The translations under genes and the position numbers were made by a program. A stretch of 64,000 nucleotides of DNA from Peribacillus frigoritolerans (GTDB lineage Bacteria > Bacillota > Bacilli > Bacillales > DSM-1321): assembly GCA_030562215.1 (NCBI GenBank), contig JAUPFL010000001.1, positions 2,964,501 to 3,028,500 of the forward strand, given 5' to 3'. Shown here piece after piece: positions 9,498 through 18,835 of the stretch. The notes under the pieces were generated by a model. The model searched no databases, was not told where the DNA came from, and saw only the letters and a program-made list of their open reading frames with translations. The first letter of the stretch is position 1; each line of letters begins with the position of its first letter.

Positions 9498-10254
9498 ATG
9501 AAGAGACTTGAAAACAAAGTGGCAATCATTACAGGCGGGGGTACAGGAATCGGGAAAGAAACAGCTTTGTTATTTGCTAGGGAGGGAGCAAAAATCGTCA
9601 TCACTGACATCAACCAGGAATCCGGTGATCAAGCTGTGAATGACATTCAGGCAATCGGCGGTGAAGCCCTATTCATCCGTCATGATGTCAGCAATGAAGA
9701 AGATTGGAAAAGGGTTGCAAAGGATACGATCGATACTTTTGATAAGGTGGATGTTCTGTTCAACAATGCGGGTATTTATATCATTAAACCGGTTGCGGAA
9801 ATTGAACTGGTGGAATGGAATCGCCTCATGTCGATTAACGTGACCGGCGTATTCTTGGGAATGAAACATATTATGCCACTCATGGCGAAACAAAATAAAG
9901 GGTCGGTCATAAACGCTTCCTCCATTGCAGGCTTGATTGGCGCGCCTGGTCATGTTTTATACGGTGCAAGCAAGGGAGCGGTCCGGACTATGACTAAAGA
10001 TGCTGCCATCGAGTATGCTTCAAAAAGGGGTCCGTGTAAACTCGATTCATCCAGGATATATCGATACCGGGATGGCGGACTATGCATCTGAACAAACGGG
10101 CAGTTCAAAAGATGAATTGGGTAAAGAATTTCCGTTGGGGCATCTGGGCAGCGTCAATAATGTGGCGAATACAGTGCTTTTCATTGCCTCGGACGAATCT
10201 TCCTATACGACGGGTACTGAATTTGTGATAGATGGCGGAGCGACTGCTCGCTAA
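9498..10254 (+). CDS. SDR family NAD(P)-dependent oxidoreductase, one frameshift
   Basis: A classical short-chain dehydrogenase, 251 residues after repair. Cofactor loop TGGGTGIGKETA (about 11-22), Asp after beta-2 (ITDINQE) suggesting NAD(H) preference, NNAG (NVLFNNAGIY region), catalytic Ser in INASSIAG, YGASKGAV (YxxxK), HPGYIDTGM and C-terminal SYTTGTEFVIDGG. The frame break lies in the A run at 10022-10026 (SKRG/ KGVRVNS); removal of one A restores it. ATG 9498 follows AAAGGAG. It is followed 55 bases later by a second SDR, probably one operon. The substrate cannot be told from sequence. Confidence 0.88.
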
Positions 10255-10309
10255 AATCCCTACCTTATTAGGGGATATTAGAAACTAAAAAACAAAGGAG
10301 TGTTTAGAT

Positions 10310-11052
10310 ATGAGATTAGAAAATAAAGTGGCAATCGTAACAGGGGAGCAAGCGGGATTGGAGCAAGTACGGCTCAATTATTTGCAGAAGAAGGAGCAAA
10401 GGTGGTCATTGCCGATTTTGCTGATCATGGACAAGCGGTGTCAGAAGAGTTAAATGGCAAAGGGTATGATACTCTTTTTGTTAAAACTGACGTGACGAAT
10501 GAAACGGACGTAAAGAATATGATCGAAGAGACGGTTAACAAATATGGAAAACTGGATATCATGTTCGCTAACGCGGGAATTGCCAGAGACGGAAACATTC
10601 ATGAGTTAAGCTATGAGCAATGGCAAAAAACAATTGATATTAATTTATCCGGTGTCTTCCTATCCGATAAATATGCGATAGAGCAAATGCAAAAACAATC
10701 TACTGGCGGCGCAATTGTCAATACAGGCTCCATCCATAGCCATGCAGGGAAACCTGGGGTAACAGCCTATTCTGCTGCGAAAGGAGGGGTCAAACTGTTA
10801 ACACAAACGTTAGGTGCGACTTATGCAAAAGATGGCATTCGTGTCAATGCAGTTTGCCCAGGATATATTGATACACCACTTATTGCCCAAGCTCAAGGTG
10901 AGATCAGACAAGGTTTGATCGATTTACATCCAATCGGCCGTTTAGGCAGAGCGGAAGAAGTGGCTAAAGCCGTTCTCTTCCTTGCAAGTGACGATGCATC
11001 ATTTGTTACAGGCACAAGCCTTATTGTCGACGGCGGTTATACGGCAGTATAA
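10310..11052 (+). CDS. SDR family oxidoreductase, one frameshift near the N-terminus
   Basis: The second short-chain dehydrogenase of the pair. It starts MRLENKVAIVTG; the frame then slips at the G run (10344-10348), where one more G gives the expected GGASGIGASTAQLFAEEGAK. The rest is intact: NAG (MFANAGIAR), Ser in VNTGSIHSHAG, YSAAKGGV (YxxxK), CPGYIDTPL, SFVTGTSLIVDGGYTAV. The start ATG 10310 has AAAGGAG upstream. About 40% identical by eye to its neighbour at 9498, so probably a tandem duplicate or two steps of one pathway. Confidence 0.88.
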
Positions 11053-11785
11053 AAAGGCCTCGTTTAAGGATTAATGGCTGGTTCTATCAATCAGTCAAAT
11101 TCGTTTGATATGAAAATTACATGAAAAATAGAGCTTCTTCCGTAAGGTGAGTGGGGTTAGATTACTCAACTCTACTGGAGGGCTCTTTTTTTGCATATAA
11201 TGAAAAAATCCCCGGGAATGCTAAAAACATTTCCTTGGAAGAAGAAACGATACAAGCAGTTGCAGGGGAGAGGGAATTCAGTAATTTTATGTTTATGGAG
11301 GATACTTTTATCCTCTTTTTGAATGTGCGGCGATAAATAAGGCCAAACGGATAATTCGATTACGATCTAGATCGGTCGCATATTAGATATTCTCTATATA
11401 ACTTTTATATACGTCCGGGTATCATACAGTAGGTCTATACACCATTTTCCTACTCATTTCAAATAGTATATGGACGTATGCTAATATCTTTACGTTTAGA
11501 TTAGTCTGGTTTTGAGAAAAAGAATAAATTAAACTAGATTAGATTAATTTTATTTAGTCACATTATTAGGTATTTTTGTTTCTTTTGAGCAAAGTATTTC
11601 CTCAATATTAGTGGCAAGTTCACTACTTTACTATTGTTAGAATTAATAAAGTAAATAACTGTCACGTTACCAAGTGAAAAACCTGTTACATATAAGAAGT
11701 AGAAAATGGAGCGTTCACATTTAAACGTTAAGAAAACGCACACCCAGCCATCCCGAAGATAATGGTAGTAATGGCTCCATTTTGA
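11053..11785. other. Intergenic region with weak hairpins, no supported gene
   Basis: An imperfect hairpin ending GAGGGCTCTTTTTTT (about 11130-11192) may terminate the SDR pair. A 61-residue frame over 11151-11336 has no ribosome site and no recognisable features. The remainder is AT-rich with no recognised gene. Confidence 0.4.
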
Positions 11786-11852
11786 TTGACAAGGTTTTAC
11801 CTTTAGCTTAAAATTTTCCTTAGGGAAACTTTTTTACCTTAGTGCATATAAT
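11786..11852 (+). promoter_or_regulatory. Promoter region with MntR-like operator boxes
   Basis: The central site, AATTTTCCTTAGGGAAACT (11812-11830), closely matches the B. subtilis MntR box (TTTGCCTTAAGGAAAC). Partial sites of the same form flank it: GTTTTACCTTTAGCTT (about 11795-11810) and TTTTTACCTTAGTGC (about 11831-11845). A TTGACA (11786-11791) and a TATAAT (11847-11852) are present but not at promoter spacing from each other. The position, ahead of a decayed manganese-type ABC ATPase gene, supports MntR control of a former mnt operon. Confidence 0.6.
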
Positions 11853-11961
11853 GCAGTTAAAGTGAAGTGTGATAGATAACCACTTTATTTTTTAGATTGA
11901 TGTTGCCTTTGGTAAACATTATTAGTTTATCGAAAAATTATTTACAAAGGAGGTGTTTGCA

Positions 11962-12290
11962 ATGAATTCCGCACTTACCGTTAAGAGTTTGTTTGTATCC
12001 TAACATGGTAATGAAGCGGTAAACGTGAATTGGTTGGAGTTATCGGTCCAAATGGGGCAGGGAAATAAACATTATTAATAGGTTTGTTAAACTTAAGTAT
12101 CCCCATCTAGGTTTATTTTAAAAAAAGAAAAAGAATGAGCACATAAAGGTTTGCAAATGGTTAGTTGGAGAAATTTCAAGAGGGCAACAAACAAGGGTCT
12201 TTTTTAGCAATGGAGCTTGCTAAAAATACTGAAAAAATTTTTACGGATTATCTTTTTTGAATAGATACGACTAAGACTAAGACAATTTAA
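11962..12290 (+). pseudogene. Decayed manganese/zinc-type ABC transporter ATPase (MntB/TroB-like)
   Basis: Starts with a good ribosome site (AAAGGAGG) and MNSALTVKSLFVSYHGNEAV, but multiple stops and shifts follow. Readable in pieces: LVGVIGPNGAGK (Walker A region), ISRGQQTRVFLAMELAKNTE (ABC signature, SRGQQ) and a damaged Walker B region (IFTDYLF). The gene is much shorter than the usual 240-250 residues, so internal deletions occurred as well as point damage. With the MntR-like boxes upstream this is the relic of a manganese uptake operon; no permease or binding-protein genes follow, since DoxX comes next. Confidence 0.7.
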
Positions 12291-12350
12291 TAGCCTTGTG
12301 AAAATTGTTGTTAACCAGTATAACTACTTATTTTTAAGGAGGATTTAATA

Positions 12351-12860
12351 ATGTTAGTTAAGTTTATAAGAGAAAATGTTTACGCGTCATTTATGCTGAC
12401 AATACTTCGTATATTTATAGGGTGGCAGTGGTTGAATGCAGGGTGGAGTAAAATAACTAGTGGGAAATTTGATGCATCTGGATTCATAACAGGTGCAATA
12501 GGAAAAGTAACTGGTGAACATCCATCTGTTCAATCTTGGTGGGCTGACTTTTTAGGTGACTTTGCATTACCAAATGTAGGGATATTCAACATTCTAGTTC
12601 CGTGGGGTGAATTTTTAGTCGGACTTGGATTAATTTTAGGAACTTTTACAACTTTTGCTGTATTAATGGGAGTGCTAATGAACTTTTCCTACATGTTCTC
12701 TGGAGCAACGAGCACAAACCCACAGATGGTTTTAATTGAAATATTTATCCTTGTTGCAGGCTTTAATGCAGCGAGAATAGGTTTAGATCGTTGGATAATC
12801 CCATTCTTAAGAAAACAAATATTTAGAAAAAAGGAACAAGAAGTCACTATGCAAAGTTAA
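12351..12860 (+). CDS. DoxX family membrane protein
   Basis: 169 residues with four predicted TM segments (about 15-35, 80-100, 105-125, 130-145). Family features: FIGWQWLNAGWSKITSG after TM1, VPWGEFLVGLGLILGTFT and the C-terminal FILVAGFNAARIGLDRWIIP. DoxX-like proteins are four-helix membrane proteins linked to thiosulfate oxidation in archaea and to redox homeostasis in some bacteria; the precise role here is unknown. Excellent ribosome site TAAGGAGG before ATG 12351. The frame is intact. No operon partner. Confidence 0.85.
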   Translation: MLVKFIRENVYASFMLTILRIFIGWQWLNAGWSKITSGKFDASGFITGAIGKVTGEHPSVQSWWADFLGDFALPNVGIFNILVPWGEFLVGLGLILGTFTTFAVLMGVLMNFSYMFSGATSTNPQMVLIEIFILVAGFNAARIGLDRWIIPFLRKQIFRKKEQEVTMQS

Positions 12861-12968
12861 AGATAAAGTTATTTATTCATAACTTTACAACATATAAGAT
12901 TGAAGAAAATAATTAAAAACTCAGGAGTTTGTAGACAAAAGGGGGTCTTATCTAAATTTCAAAACAGA

Positions 12969-13095
12969 GTTGATTGGAGCGTGTGTGGGAGAATCCTGCG
13001 GGAAAGGCACGTCGAGGGGAGACCCTACAGGCGCAAAAGCGCCGAGGGCGGACCGCCCGCGGAAAGCGAGTACCCTATGTTCCAAGCGATGTTCA
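12969..13095 (+). repeat. GC-rich palindromic intergenic repeat, copy 2
   Basis: Starts GTTGATTGGAGCGTGTGTGG and contains ATCCTGCGGGAAAGGCACG, CTACAGGCGCAAAAGCGCCG and CCGCCCGCGGAAAGCGAGT. The 3' end (TACCCTATGTTCCA) is more diverged than in the other copies. Reading frames here are by-products of the repeat. Confidence 0.85.
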
Positions 13096-13465
13096 AGGTT
13101 TTATAAACCTAAATAAAATTGAGACAAACTTGTTCTTCATCGAGTTCGTCTACAGTCTGAACTCAGTTCTTTCTTACTTTGGAACTGAGCTTTTTGTATT
13201 TCGCGTCATATCATTATTATTGTTGATCCTATAATTAGCTTAATAGCGTATTTCGTAAAAGACACTTTTACGAAGGGGCATTTTTTACAATATGGCCTTA
13301 TATTAATATCGCAAAAGTATAAACAAAAGAGCAGGTTAGTTCAATTTTATAAAAGTGGAAGTAAATCCAATTAATAGTATTTTTATGTTAAAGTTGTAAA
13401 GTTGATATTTTATTACATCATTTCATTAGGAAGGAACAAAATCTGTATGATAAAGGAAGGGTTAA

Positions 13466-14664
13466 ATGGCGAAAAGAATATTAGGTAGTATGTTGTTTTT
13501 ATTACTAGGCATGGTTAGTTTTTCTTTTTTACCTGGCTTGAAAGTTGAAGCGGCAGATCGAGTGCATACTGTATCCTCTCAAGAAACGGTAGAATCGATT
13601 GCAGCGATCTATGATATATCGACAGAGCAACTAATGAATATGAATGGTTTACCGGATGGTAAGTTATATATTGGCCAGAAGTTAACCATTCAGACTGCTT
13701 ATACTCCTTCGAACTATCAGTGGTCAGAGAGAGGGAAACAAATTGGGAATTATGCGAAATCTTTTACAGGATTTAAAAAAACGGCTGGGGAAGAGACACC
13801 TATCAAAGGGTTTGATTCTAGCGGATTGATTCATTGGGTACTCTCCCGACAAAAGGTGCCTATCGACCGTTTGTCAGTTGAAGGCTATTATAAGCAAGGA
13901 ATGGATACGAATACGCCTAAGGCTGGAGATGTTATATTTTTTCTAGAAATGGGAAGTACAAAAGTCGTCACCGCTGGGATCTATCTGGGGGAAATCAGTT
14001 CGTTAATTCTGGATACGGAGCAGAGACAGTTCAGGTGAGATCTACCACAGAAAAATATTTTGCACAATACCAAGCCGAGTATAAAACGTATACACCAAAA
14101 GGAGAGCATGTCGTTCAAAATAATGAAACACTTAAAAGTATCTCGGATAATTACGGTGTATCGGTGGATACAATCAAAAAGCGTAACGCGTTACCAACTG
14201 AGAGCTTGATGCAGGGACAGTATCTTCAAATATACAGCAATCCCTTGTATCCATTTTATACAAATCAAGAGGCTTCCTATGATAAAGCTTATGATGTCAT
14301 AAAGTATGCCTATACTCTACGTGGATTTACCTATGTTTTCGGGGAATATGATCCGATGATTGGAATGGATTGCAGCGGTTTTATCTATTGGGCCATGAAG
14401 GAGCAGGGCATTTCCCTTAAACGTGGTTCGGCAGCGGACTACCATTCCTTGCTGCCGAAAATCAGCGATCCAAAGGCAGGGGACTTTGTATTTTTTAGAG
14501 ATACAGACTTAAGTCAAGAGATAACCCACGTCGGTATTTATCTAGGGGATGGTCGCTTTATTCATACAACAAGGAATACTGGAGTTCATATATCTGATCT
14601 TACTTCAAGTTATTTTACTCAGAAGTTCGAAAGTTTTGGGCAAGTCCAAGTCAATATGGACTAA
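13466..14664 (+). CDS. Secreted tandem LysM / NlpC-P60 peptidase, first catalytic domain dead; one frameshift
   Basis: A cell-wall endopeptidase of about 400 residues: signal peptide (1-29, LFLLLGMVSFSFLPGLKVEA), LysM 1 (VHTVSSQETVESIAAIY..LYIGQKLTI), NlpC/P60 domain 1, LysM 2 (EHVVQNNETLKSISDNY), NlpC/P60 domain 2. Domain 2 has the catalytic motif MDCSGFIYW and His in ITHVGIYLGDGRFIH. Domain 1 reads FDSSGLIHW, with Ser in place of the catalytic Cys, and VVTAGIYLG, without the His. Domain 1 is therefore a pseudoenzyme, perhaps a binding module. The frame breaks once at the G run near 13989; one G restores GNQFVNSGYGAETVQVRSTT. The start has AAGGAAGGG upstream. Confidence 0.88.
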
Positions 14665-14928
14665 GATAGCCACGAGAGAGTTAGGCTACTTGAATTTTCA
14701 AGTCATATTATCCACTTAAGGTATGCAGTGTAACAAGATCACGAACAAACGATGTTACAACTACTATCTAAAGGGGTTTTTAATGACTTAAAAAGGGCAA
14801 AAGTTTTGAGGAATATACAAATGAAAAGAAAATGAAAGTTGTTAAGTTTTATCGGTTATTAATAGATGTTTTAACTGCGATAAGAATCGAAATTGTGGAT
14901 TAGAAAAAAGTTGTACTGTTTATAAAAA
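14665..14928. other. Intergenic stretch without recognised gene
   Basis: AT-rich, with an imperfect TAGCC/GGCTA hairpin directly after the peptidase stop (14670-14690). No frame with a plausible start was found. Confidence 0.4.
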
Positions 14929-14964
14929 AGAAAAACCGAAATGACCTGATTTCGGTTTTTCTTA
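14929..14964. terminator. Strong hairpin terminator
   Basis: AAAAACCGAAAT/ATTTCGGTTTTT, 12 perfect bp around a GACCTG loop, with T and A tails on both sides, so it can work in both directions. It is followed by CTTAATGAACTAA.GGACAGTTAGTT, a member of the short dispersed repeat family described in the findings. Confidence 0.85.
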
Positions 14965-15067
14965 ATGAACTAAATGGACAGTTAGTTGAAGAAAACCTTA
15001 TTTTAATGGTTGTGGTAAAAATTTCAAGTTAATTTTAAGAAAATAATATTTTTGGAAGGGACTGACT

Positions 15068-15360
15068 ATGATATTGGAAACGAATATTTAAAGATTAATC
15101 GAAAGATTTAAAAGTGTAAAAAGCCTTGGAGATAAAACGGTAAATCAATTATCCGAAAGGAAAATACATTGGACTCATAATATCGAGTCTGTTGCGGTAA
15201 TAGTAAAGCATTTGAGTGGAAATATGATTTCACAAGGTGGAATGACTTTTTAACTTCAGACGGAGAAAAGGGATATAGAAATCGTGATGAAGAATTTATA
15301 GATGATATATCTTCAAAATCCGAGCTAACTATTGTTTGGGAAAAGGATGGAAAACCCTAA
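15068..15360 (+). pseudogene. DUF1572 (DinB-like fold) protein remnant
   Basis: The start region has GGAAGG before ATG 15068. After a frame change the readable sequence is RLIERFKSVKSLGDKTVNQL, then SERKIHWTHNIESVAVIVKH, LSGNMISQ, a further shift, then WNDFLTSDGEKGYRNRDEEF and IDDISSKSELTIVWEKDG, which is the conserved N-terminal half of DUF1572 proteins of Bacillus. The C-terminal half is absent. Several independent shifts plus truncation indicate real decay. Proteins of this fold bind metal and are thought to modify thiols or other small molecules. Confidence 0.7.
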
Positions 15361-15855
15361 TTGATATATACTTCAGAAAAAACCTGTTTTCTTAACGGGT
15401 GCCAGAGAATTTTATCTTGGTATAACCCATATAGATATTTTTATTTACTTTCATAATTTCTGCCACCAGCTTTTCTTGGTGAGATGATCTTAGATCCTTT
15501 TACTATATTCATCGATTTCGGTTAACATAGCAGCTGTTTTTCTTACTCTTCGAGTTGTTGAGCCTAATACTTCCCGCAATCGAATGGCACTGATCCTCTT
15601 GTCCCTATATCCTTAAACAATGCTTGTCTCGTTCTTTCCCTTACGTTATGAATGTGTATACTTCCAATTTTTGTGCGATTAATTGAATATTTAAAAAATA
15701 TTTGTTAGTTTCTGTAGTTTTATATTAGATTCTGTGGTTCCTGTGATAAATTAAAGGTGTTTTTTTGTGAGAGAAAATCAAAAAACAATATATGTGTTTT
15801 GGGGTTTTATGGTATGCAAACTTTAAAGAAACGGTAGAAAGAAACTTCATAATTC
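15361..15855. other. Intergenic region; possible decayed minus-strand coding remnant
   Basis: On the minus strand between about 15660 and 15480, two frames joined by a shift read SIHIHNVRERTRQALFKDIG, then IRLREVLGSTTRRVRKTAAM, then LTEIDEYSKRI. This looks protein-like but I cannot assign a family, and no start or ribosome site is visible. The rest, up to the gene at 15892, is AT-rich and must contain its promoter. Confidence 0.3.
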
Positions 15856-15891
15856 TTGCAAATGGAAACAAACTTAAGAGGAGAAACCAAT

Positions 15892-16314
15892 ATGAATCAT
15901 CTACAAAAGCAAATACTTTTTTTCCTTGAGGAATGCAATAGAGAAAGATGTGTAAGTAAAATTGCTGAAAAGTACGATAAAAATCTTGAAGTGGTAAGGG
16001 CTGAGTTAGTGATACTTGCGAACAAGAACCTCATAGCTATCAAAAAGAGTACAACTGGGAAGATAAGCAGAGCAACGATTAGTCCAAAAGGTAAACAGTG
16101 CTTCAGGGAAGCTACTGCAATTAAGGGTTCAGTCCAAGAGCAAATCAATGAGTTGAAACAAAAGTTGTCAGCTCTGGAAGCCTCCTTTATACGTGCAAAA
16201 GAGAATCCAACTGGGGAGAATAAACAGTCACTATTGGATAATGCGAATACGGTTCAATCAGTGGCTTATGGATTAAACTCATTCTTTAAAGTTGGATTGG
16301 ATATCTTTAAGTAA
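15892..16314 (+). CDS. Hypothetical winged-helix-like protein
   Basis: 140 residues from ATG 15892 (AGAGGAG upstream; an earlier in-frame ATG at 15862 lacks a ribosome site). The N-terminal half (LQKQILFFLEECNRERCVSK, IAEKYDKNLEVVRAELVILA) has the look of a winged helix that reads substrate through helix 3. The wing would be NKNLIAIKKSTTGKISRATI. The second half has a coiled-coil stretch (VQEQINELKQKLSALEASFI) suitable for dimerisation. The family was not recognised. The frame is intact and there is no obvious operon partner. Confidence 0.7.
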   Translation: MNHLQKQILFFLEECNRERCVSKIAEKYDKNLEVVRAELVILANKNLIAIKKSTTGKISRATISPKGKQCFREATAIKGSVQEQINELKQKLSALEASFIRAKENPTGENKQSLLDNANTVQSVAYGLNSFFKVGLDIFK

Positions 16315-16475
16315 ACAATAACCTCAGAGGATAACCAGGGAACTCTTGTACATCTACATCATCAGGGTCAAAACAGGCTAGCTCATGGGTTTATTGTCGA
16401 GGTGAGCTAGTTAATAAGATCTACTAAAAAAGGTCCGAGCCTGGTTGTATTGTTTATCATCCATTATTTATTGTC
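16315..16475. other. Hairpin-rich region after the wHTH gene
   Basis: Contains AGCTAGCTC/GAGCTAG inverted elements (about 16377-16410: CTAGCTCA and TGAGCTAG) that can act as a terminator-like stem, though a T run is missing. Confidence 0.4.
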
Positions 16476-16479
16476 AACC

Positions 16480-16640
16480 CCTTAAGGGAGCGACAGTCTG
16501 TGATGCACCGGGGCCGTTGGAGTCAGACTAACGAATGGGCTCTATCGGCACCATAGTTCATCGCCTTACTCACCCAGCCATAGAATGAGTATGGACGATT
16601 TCCCACGATTTTCATTCTCTGTGGTGGAGCGCTGATTTTT
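16480..16640. other. GC-rich structured non-coding block, possibly the end of an insertion element
   Basis: Composition is clearly richer in G+C than the flanks. Contains several short hairpins: GTCTG/CAGAC (16496-16530), CTAT/ATAG around GGCACC (about 16540-16555) and CCATA/TATGG (about 16579-16595), and ends near a GCGC/GCGC stem. No coding frame on either strand. The texture resembles the structured non-coding ends of IS110-type elements, and an IS110-like transposase tail lies at 34496, but no transposase is next to this block. Speculative. Confidence 0.25.
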
Positions 16641-16894
16641 GCGCTTAATGGATGGCTAACAGGTGCTTTACTTCATTACCAGGAGATGATCGGCATCTCC
16701 TTTTTAGTGAAAGGAAATGAAGGACTTGAGAAAGGAAGATGCCCTCTATTAAAGACGGTCATCTTCCCATGCCCTATATAATCTCTTATATTATGTTTTT
16801 CTTTTGGAGTTTCTTCTTTGTTGATCTGCTTTCTTCATTTGTTGTTGAGCTTGAGAACTATATGATACTATCTGTTTTTTTTATGAGTTTGAAG

Positions 16895-17065
16895 CTAGAT
16901 TTGCTGGGCCGCCTTGTGGGAAATTTTGAAATGGAGATACGGTTTAATTAATTGAGAAACTTCTTGATGAATATTTGCAAGCTCTTGTCCTAATTCAGTA
17001 CCAGTAAAGTTTGCTACAGATAGTTGAGTGTCTATTTGTTTTTGCAGTTGATTGTTTTTTGACAT
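16895..17065 (-). CDS. Small hypothetical protein, possibly a damaged gamma-type SASP
   Basis: From ATG 17065 (GAGG upstream) the frame reads MSKNNQLQKQIDTQLSVANF, then TGTELGQELANIHQEVSQL. The TELGQE..EV.Q pattern is reminiscent of gamma-type SASP repeats (TEFGSET..QEVKQQN). In neighbouring frames the sequence continues with Gln/Asn-rich stretches (QNFPQGGPANLASN; SQAQQQMKKADQQRRNSKR), which would suit that family if one or two single-base errors are present. The assignment is tentative. Confidence 0.4.
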   Translation of the reverse strand: MSKNNQLQKQIDTQLSVANFTGTELGQELANIHQEVSQLIKPYLHFKISHKAAQQI

Positions 17066-17165
17066 AATAGAAAACCTCATTTAGAAAAATCATACCCTTT
17101 TATAATATTCTATAGCTTCTAAAAAAATAACGGGTATTTTTAATGGGGAAAATCTAATATATGTT

Positions 17166-17225
17166 TATTACGGGTGCTTTACTTCAATAAGATTGCTGAG
17201 TCAGCTTTTTTCTTATGGCACTAAG
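17166..17225 (+). repeat. Short dispersed repeat (GGGTGCTTTACTTCAATAAG type)
   Basis: Begins GGGTGCTTTACTTCAATAAG, has an inner stem GCTGA/TCAGC, then TTTTTTCTTATGGCACTAAG. The same unit occurs at 34372, and variants at 16650, 41600, 42297, 43196 and elsewhere in this window. Confidence 0.6.
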
Positions 17226-17340
17226 GGGCAGAATAGCTTAATAAAAATAGGTAGATTAAGGGTGTTCAAGAAGGAATAGTTTGTGGAGTAATGAAAATAG
17301 AGAGTGTTATGTAGACTATGATGTATAAAATATACCAAAA

Positions 17341-17372
17341 GAAAAAACCAGCTTTATTAGACTGGTTTTTCA
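17341..17372. terminator. Terminator 3' of the DinB gene
   Basis: Stem AAAACCAG/CTGGTTTT with A and T flanks, located just beyond the stop of the leftward DinB gene; symmetric, so likely bidirectional. Confidence 0.8.
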
Positions 17373-17396
17373 TCTTAATATAACACTTTGTTAAAT

Positions 17397-17867
17397 TCAG
17401 TTTTTAAGACTTACATGCTCAATCATACGCTTCATTGCCTGAATTTGCCCCATATGAGTCGCTTCATGCATTAATGTTAAACCTGCAAGTTCTCCAACAG
17501 TCTTACATCCTAGGAATGGTGTATCCAAATCTTGATCTAGCTGTTCAGGAGGAATTTGCTTTAAACGAGTTAATTGATCTTTCAACTGTACAACCAGCTC
17601 ATCCATAGCAGGTATATTCCCTGTCCAATCAGCTGGCTTTGTGCCATTCCCAAACAATTCTATATAATTCGTGGGAAGATGGGTTGTTACATGCGGGAAA
17701 CCAAACATAGTTTGTTCTGTAATTGTCAAAACGTGACCAGTATGCCAATGAATTGTGTTATTAAAGCCATCTGGCTGCACATCGTTTAGTTCCTTAGGAA
17801 CGGACTCTACATTCTTGATGAAGTATTCTCTCGTCATCTCAAATTGCTTAAATACAAGTTGATTCAT
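17397..17867 (-). CDS. DinB family protein (DinB_2)
   Basis: 156 residues from ATG 17867, 6 bases after GGAGAG; an upstream in-frame ATG at 17900 precedes the ribosome site and is rejected. Four-helix bundle with the metal-binding histidines of the family: HWHTGHVL (about 40-47) and LMHEATHMGQI (about 132-142). Family members are metal-dependent, often bacillithiol-linked transferases in Bacillus. It resembles the DinB protein at 35268 (both have ..NGTKPADW/SPGTKPSDW), so the two are paralogues. The frame is intact. Confidence 0.85.
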   Translation of the reverse strand: MNQLVFKQFEMTREYFIKNVESVPKELNDVQPDGFNNTIHWHTGHVLTITEQTMFGFPHVTTHLPTNYIELFGNGTKPADWTGNIPAMDELVVQLKDQLTRLKQIPPEQLDQDLDTPFLGCKTVGELAGLTLMHEATHMGQIQAMKRMIEHVSLKN

Positions 17868-17900
17868 CTTTTCTCTCCTCTCCTTAACAAAATCATCCAT

Positions 17901-18250
17901 ATTATACCAGTAAAAACCGGAAAAGAATATGGTTGAAACTTCCTGAAATTAGTTTTATGTCAGCTGGTTCTTTTTCCACAATAGGGAGCGATCAAGAATC
18001 GTTTTACTTATAGAACTTACGGGTGAGTTATTTCATTTAAGGCTCAATAAAAATAATAAATCCAATTGCACCTTCCATTTTATTAGCATTCTCACAAAAA
18101 ATAAAAAGTCCCAAAAGTATTTTAGATTTGACTGAAAATTTAATACATACAATTGTTATACAATTGTAAAATTATATTGTTTTATTTTCGGTATAATGGA
18201 AATTATTAGAAAAGTATTATGTGTATGAATATTTACAAATAGGGAGCTAT
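17901..18250. other. Intergenic region with a degenerate dispersed repeat
   Basis: Between the DinB gene and the NucA/NucB remnant. 17966-18045 contains CGATCAAGAATCG and TTATAGAACTTACGGGTGAG, a diverged copy of the short repeat family. The remainder is very AT-rich with no gene. Confidence 0.4.
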
Positions 18251-18264
18251 TCATTTATTCCCTC

Positions 18265-18835
18265 CTTGTAATAAATTCCCGCCACTTACCGAAGACGGTC
18301 CTAAAGAGAAGATCCGTATGGACTCTGCCGACTATATGTTTGTGTTGAACCCTCATTTCTATCCTAAAGAAGGGGCCATCTTTGCTAACGTACAACTGGT
18401 TTTCTACAATAACATGAATAACTCTTACTTCAACGTCATGTTGGAAGCTTTTCAACATCATAAGGACGCTCTAACGTCCCCAGGAAGTTTGATTCCTGGA
18501 ATACAAGGGAAGCCCCCCTTACCCGAATGTATTCTAAATATGATTTGGTGCAGTATAACGCCAATAGAAAGGCGAAAGATGCAGCGTGTTCCAAACTAAG
18601 TAAGCCTGAAGGATATGAATGTGACGAATTTCCATTTGCCAGTACTTATGAAGGGGCTGGAATTGGAGATGGAAGGTTCTCGGTTCGATACATTCCGAGA
18701 GCAGCGAATAATACACATGGACGCTGGCTCGCTGCATGGTATGCATATGATCGGATTTTGCACAAAGATCAATTTTATATTGGATTTAATGAGCAACTGT
18801 CGCTGTGTCGGCTGGATGAGACTTAGAGTTGGTAC
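18265..18835 (+). pseudogene. Remnant of a protein with a NucA/NucB-type DNase domain
   Basis: Two frames. Frame A (to about 18500) reads DSADYMFVLNPHFYPKEGAI, then LMLEAFQHHKDALTSPGSL-like sequence. Frame B (18527-18826) reads MYSKYDLVQYNANRKAKDAA, CSKLSKPEGYECDEFPFAST, YEGAGIGDGRFSVRYIPRAA and NNTHGRWLAAWYAYDRILHK. Frame B is the NucA/NucB domain pattern (a conserved DEFPFA segment and C-terminal GW/RWL). The domain belongs to secreted sporulation-associated DNases (NucB) and larger toxin-like proteins. No start or signal peptide is left, and several shifts exist, so the gene is decayed. Confidence 0.7.

Noticed and set aside
11151..11336. 61-residue frame after the SDR pair
   Set aside because: No ribosome site; it overlaps a hairpin region and looks random.
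12900..13234. Overlapping frames of 68 and 86 residues
   Set aside because: They lie in the GC-rich repeat; such frames recur wherever the repeat occurs (also at 53232-53525).
16739..16951. 70-residue hydrophobic frame on the plus strand
   Set aside because: Antisense to the small minus-strand gene at 16895-17065 and without ribosome site.
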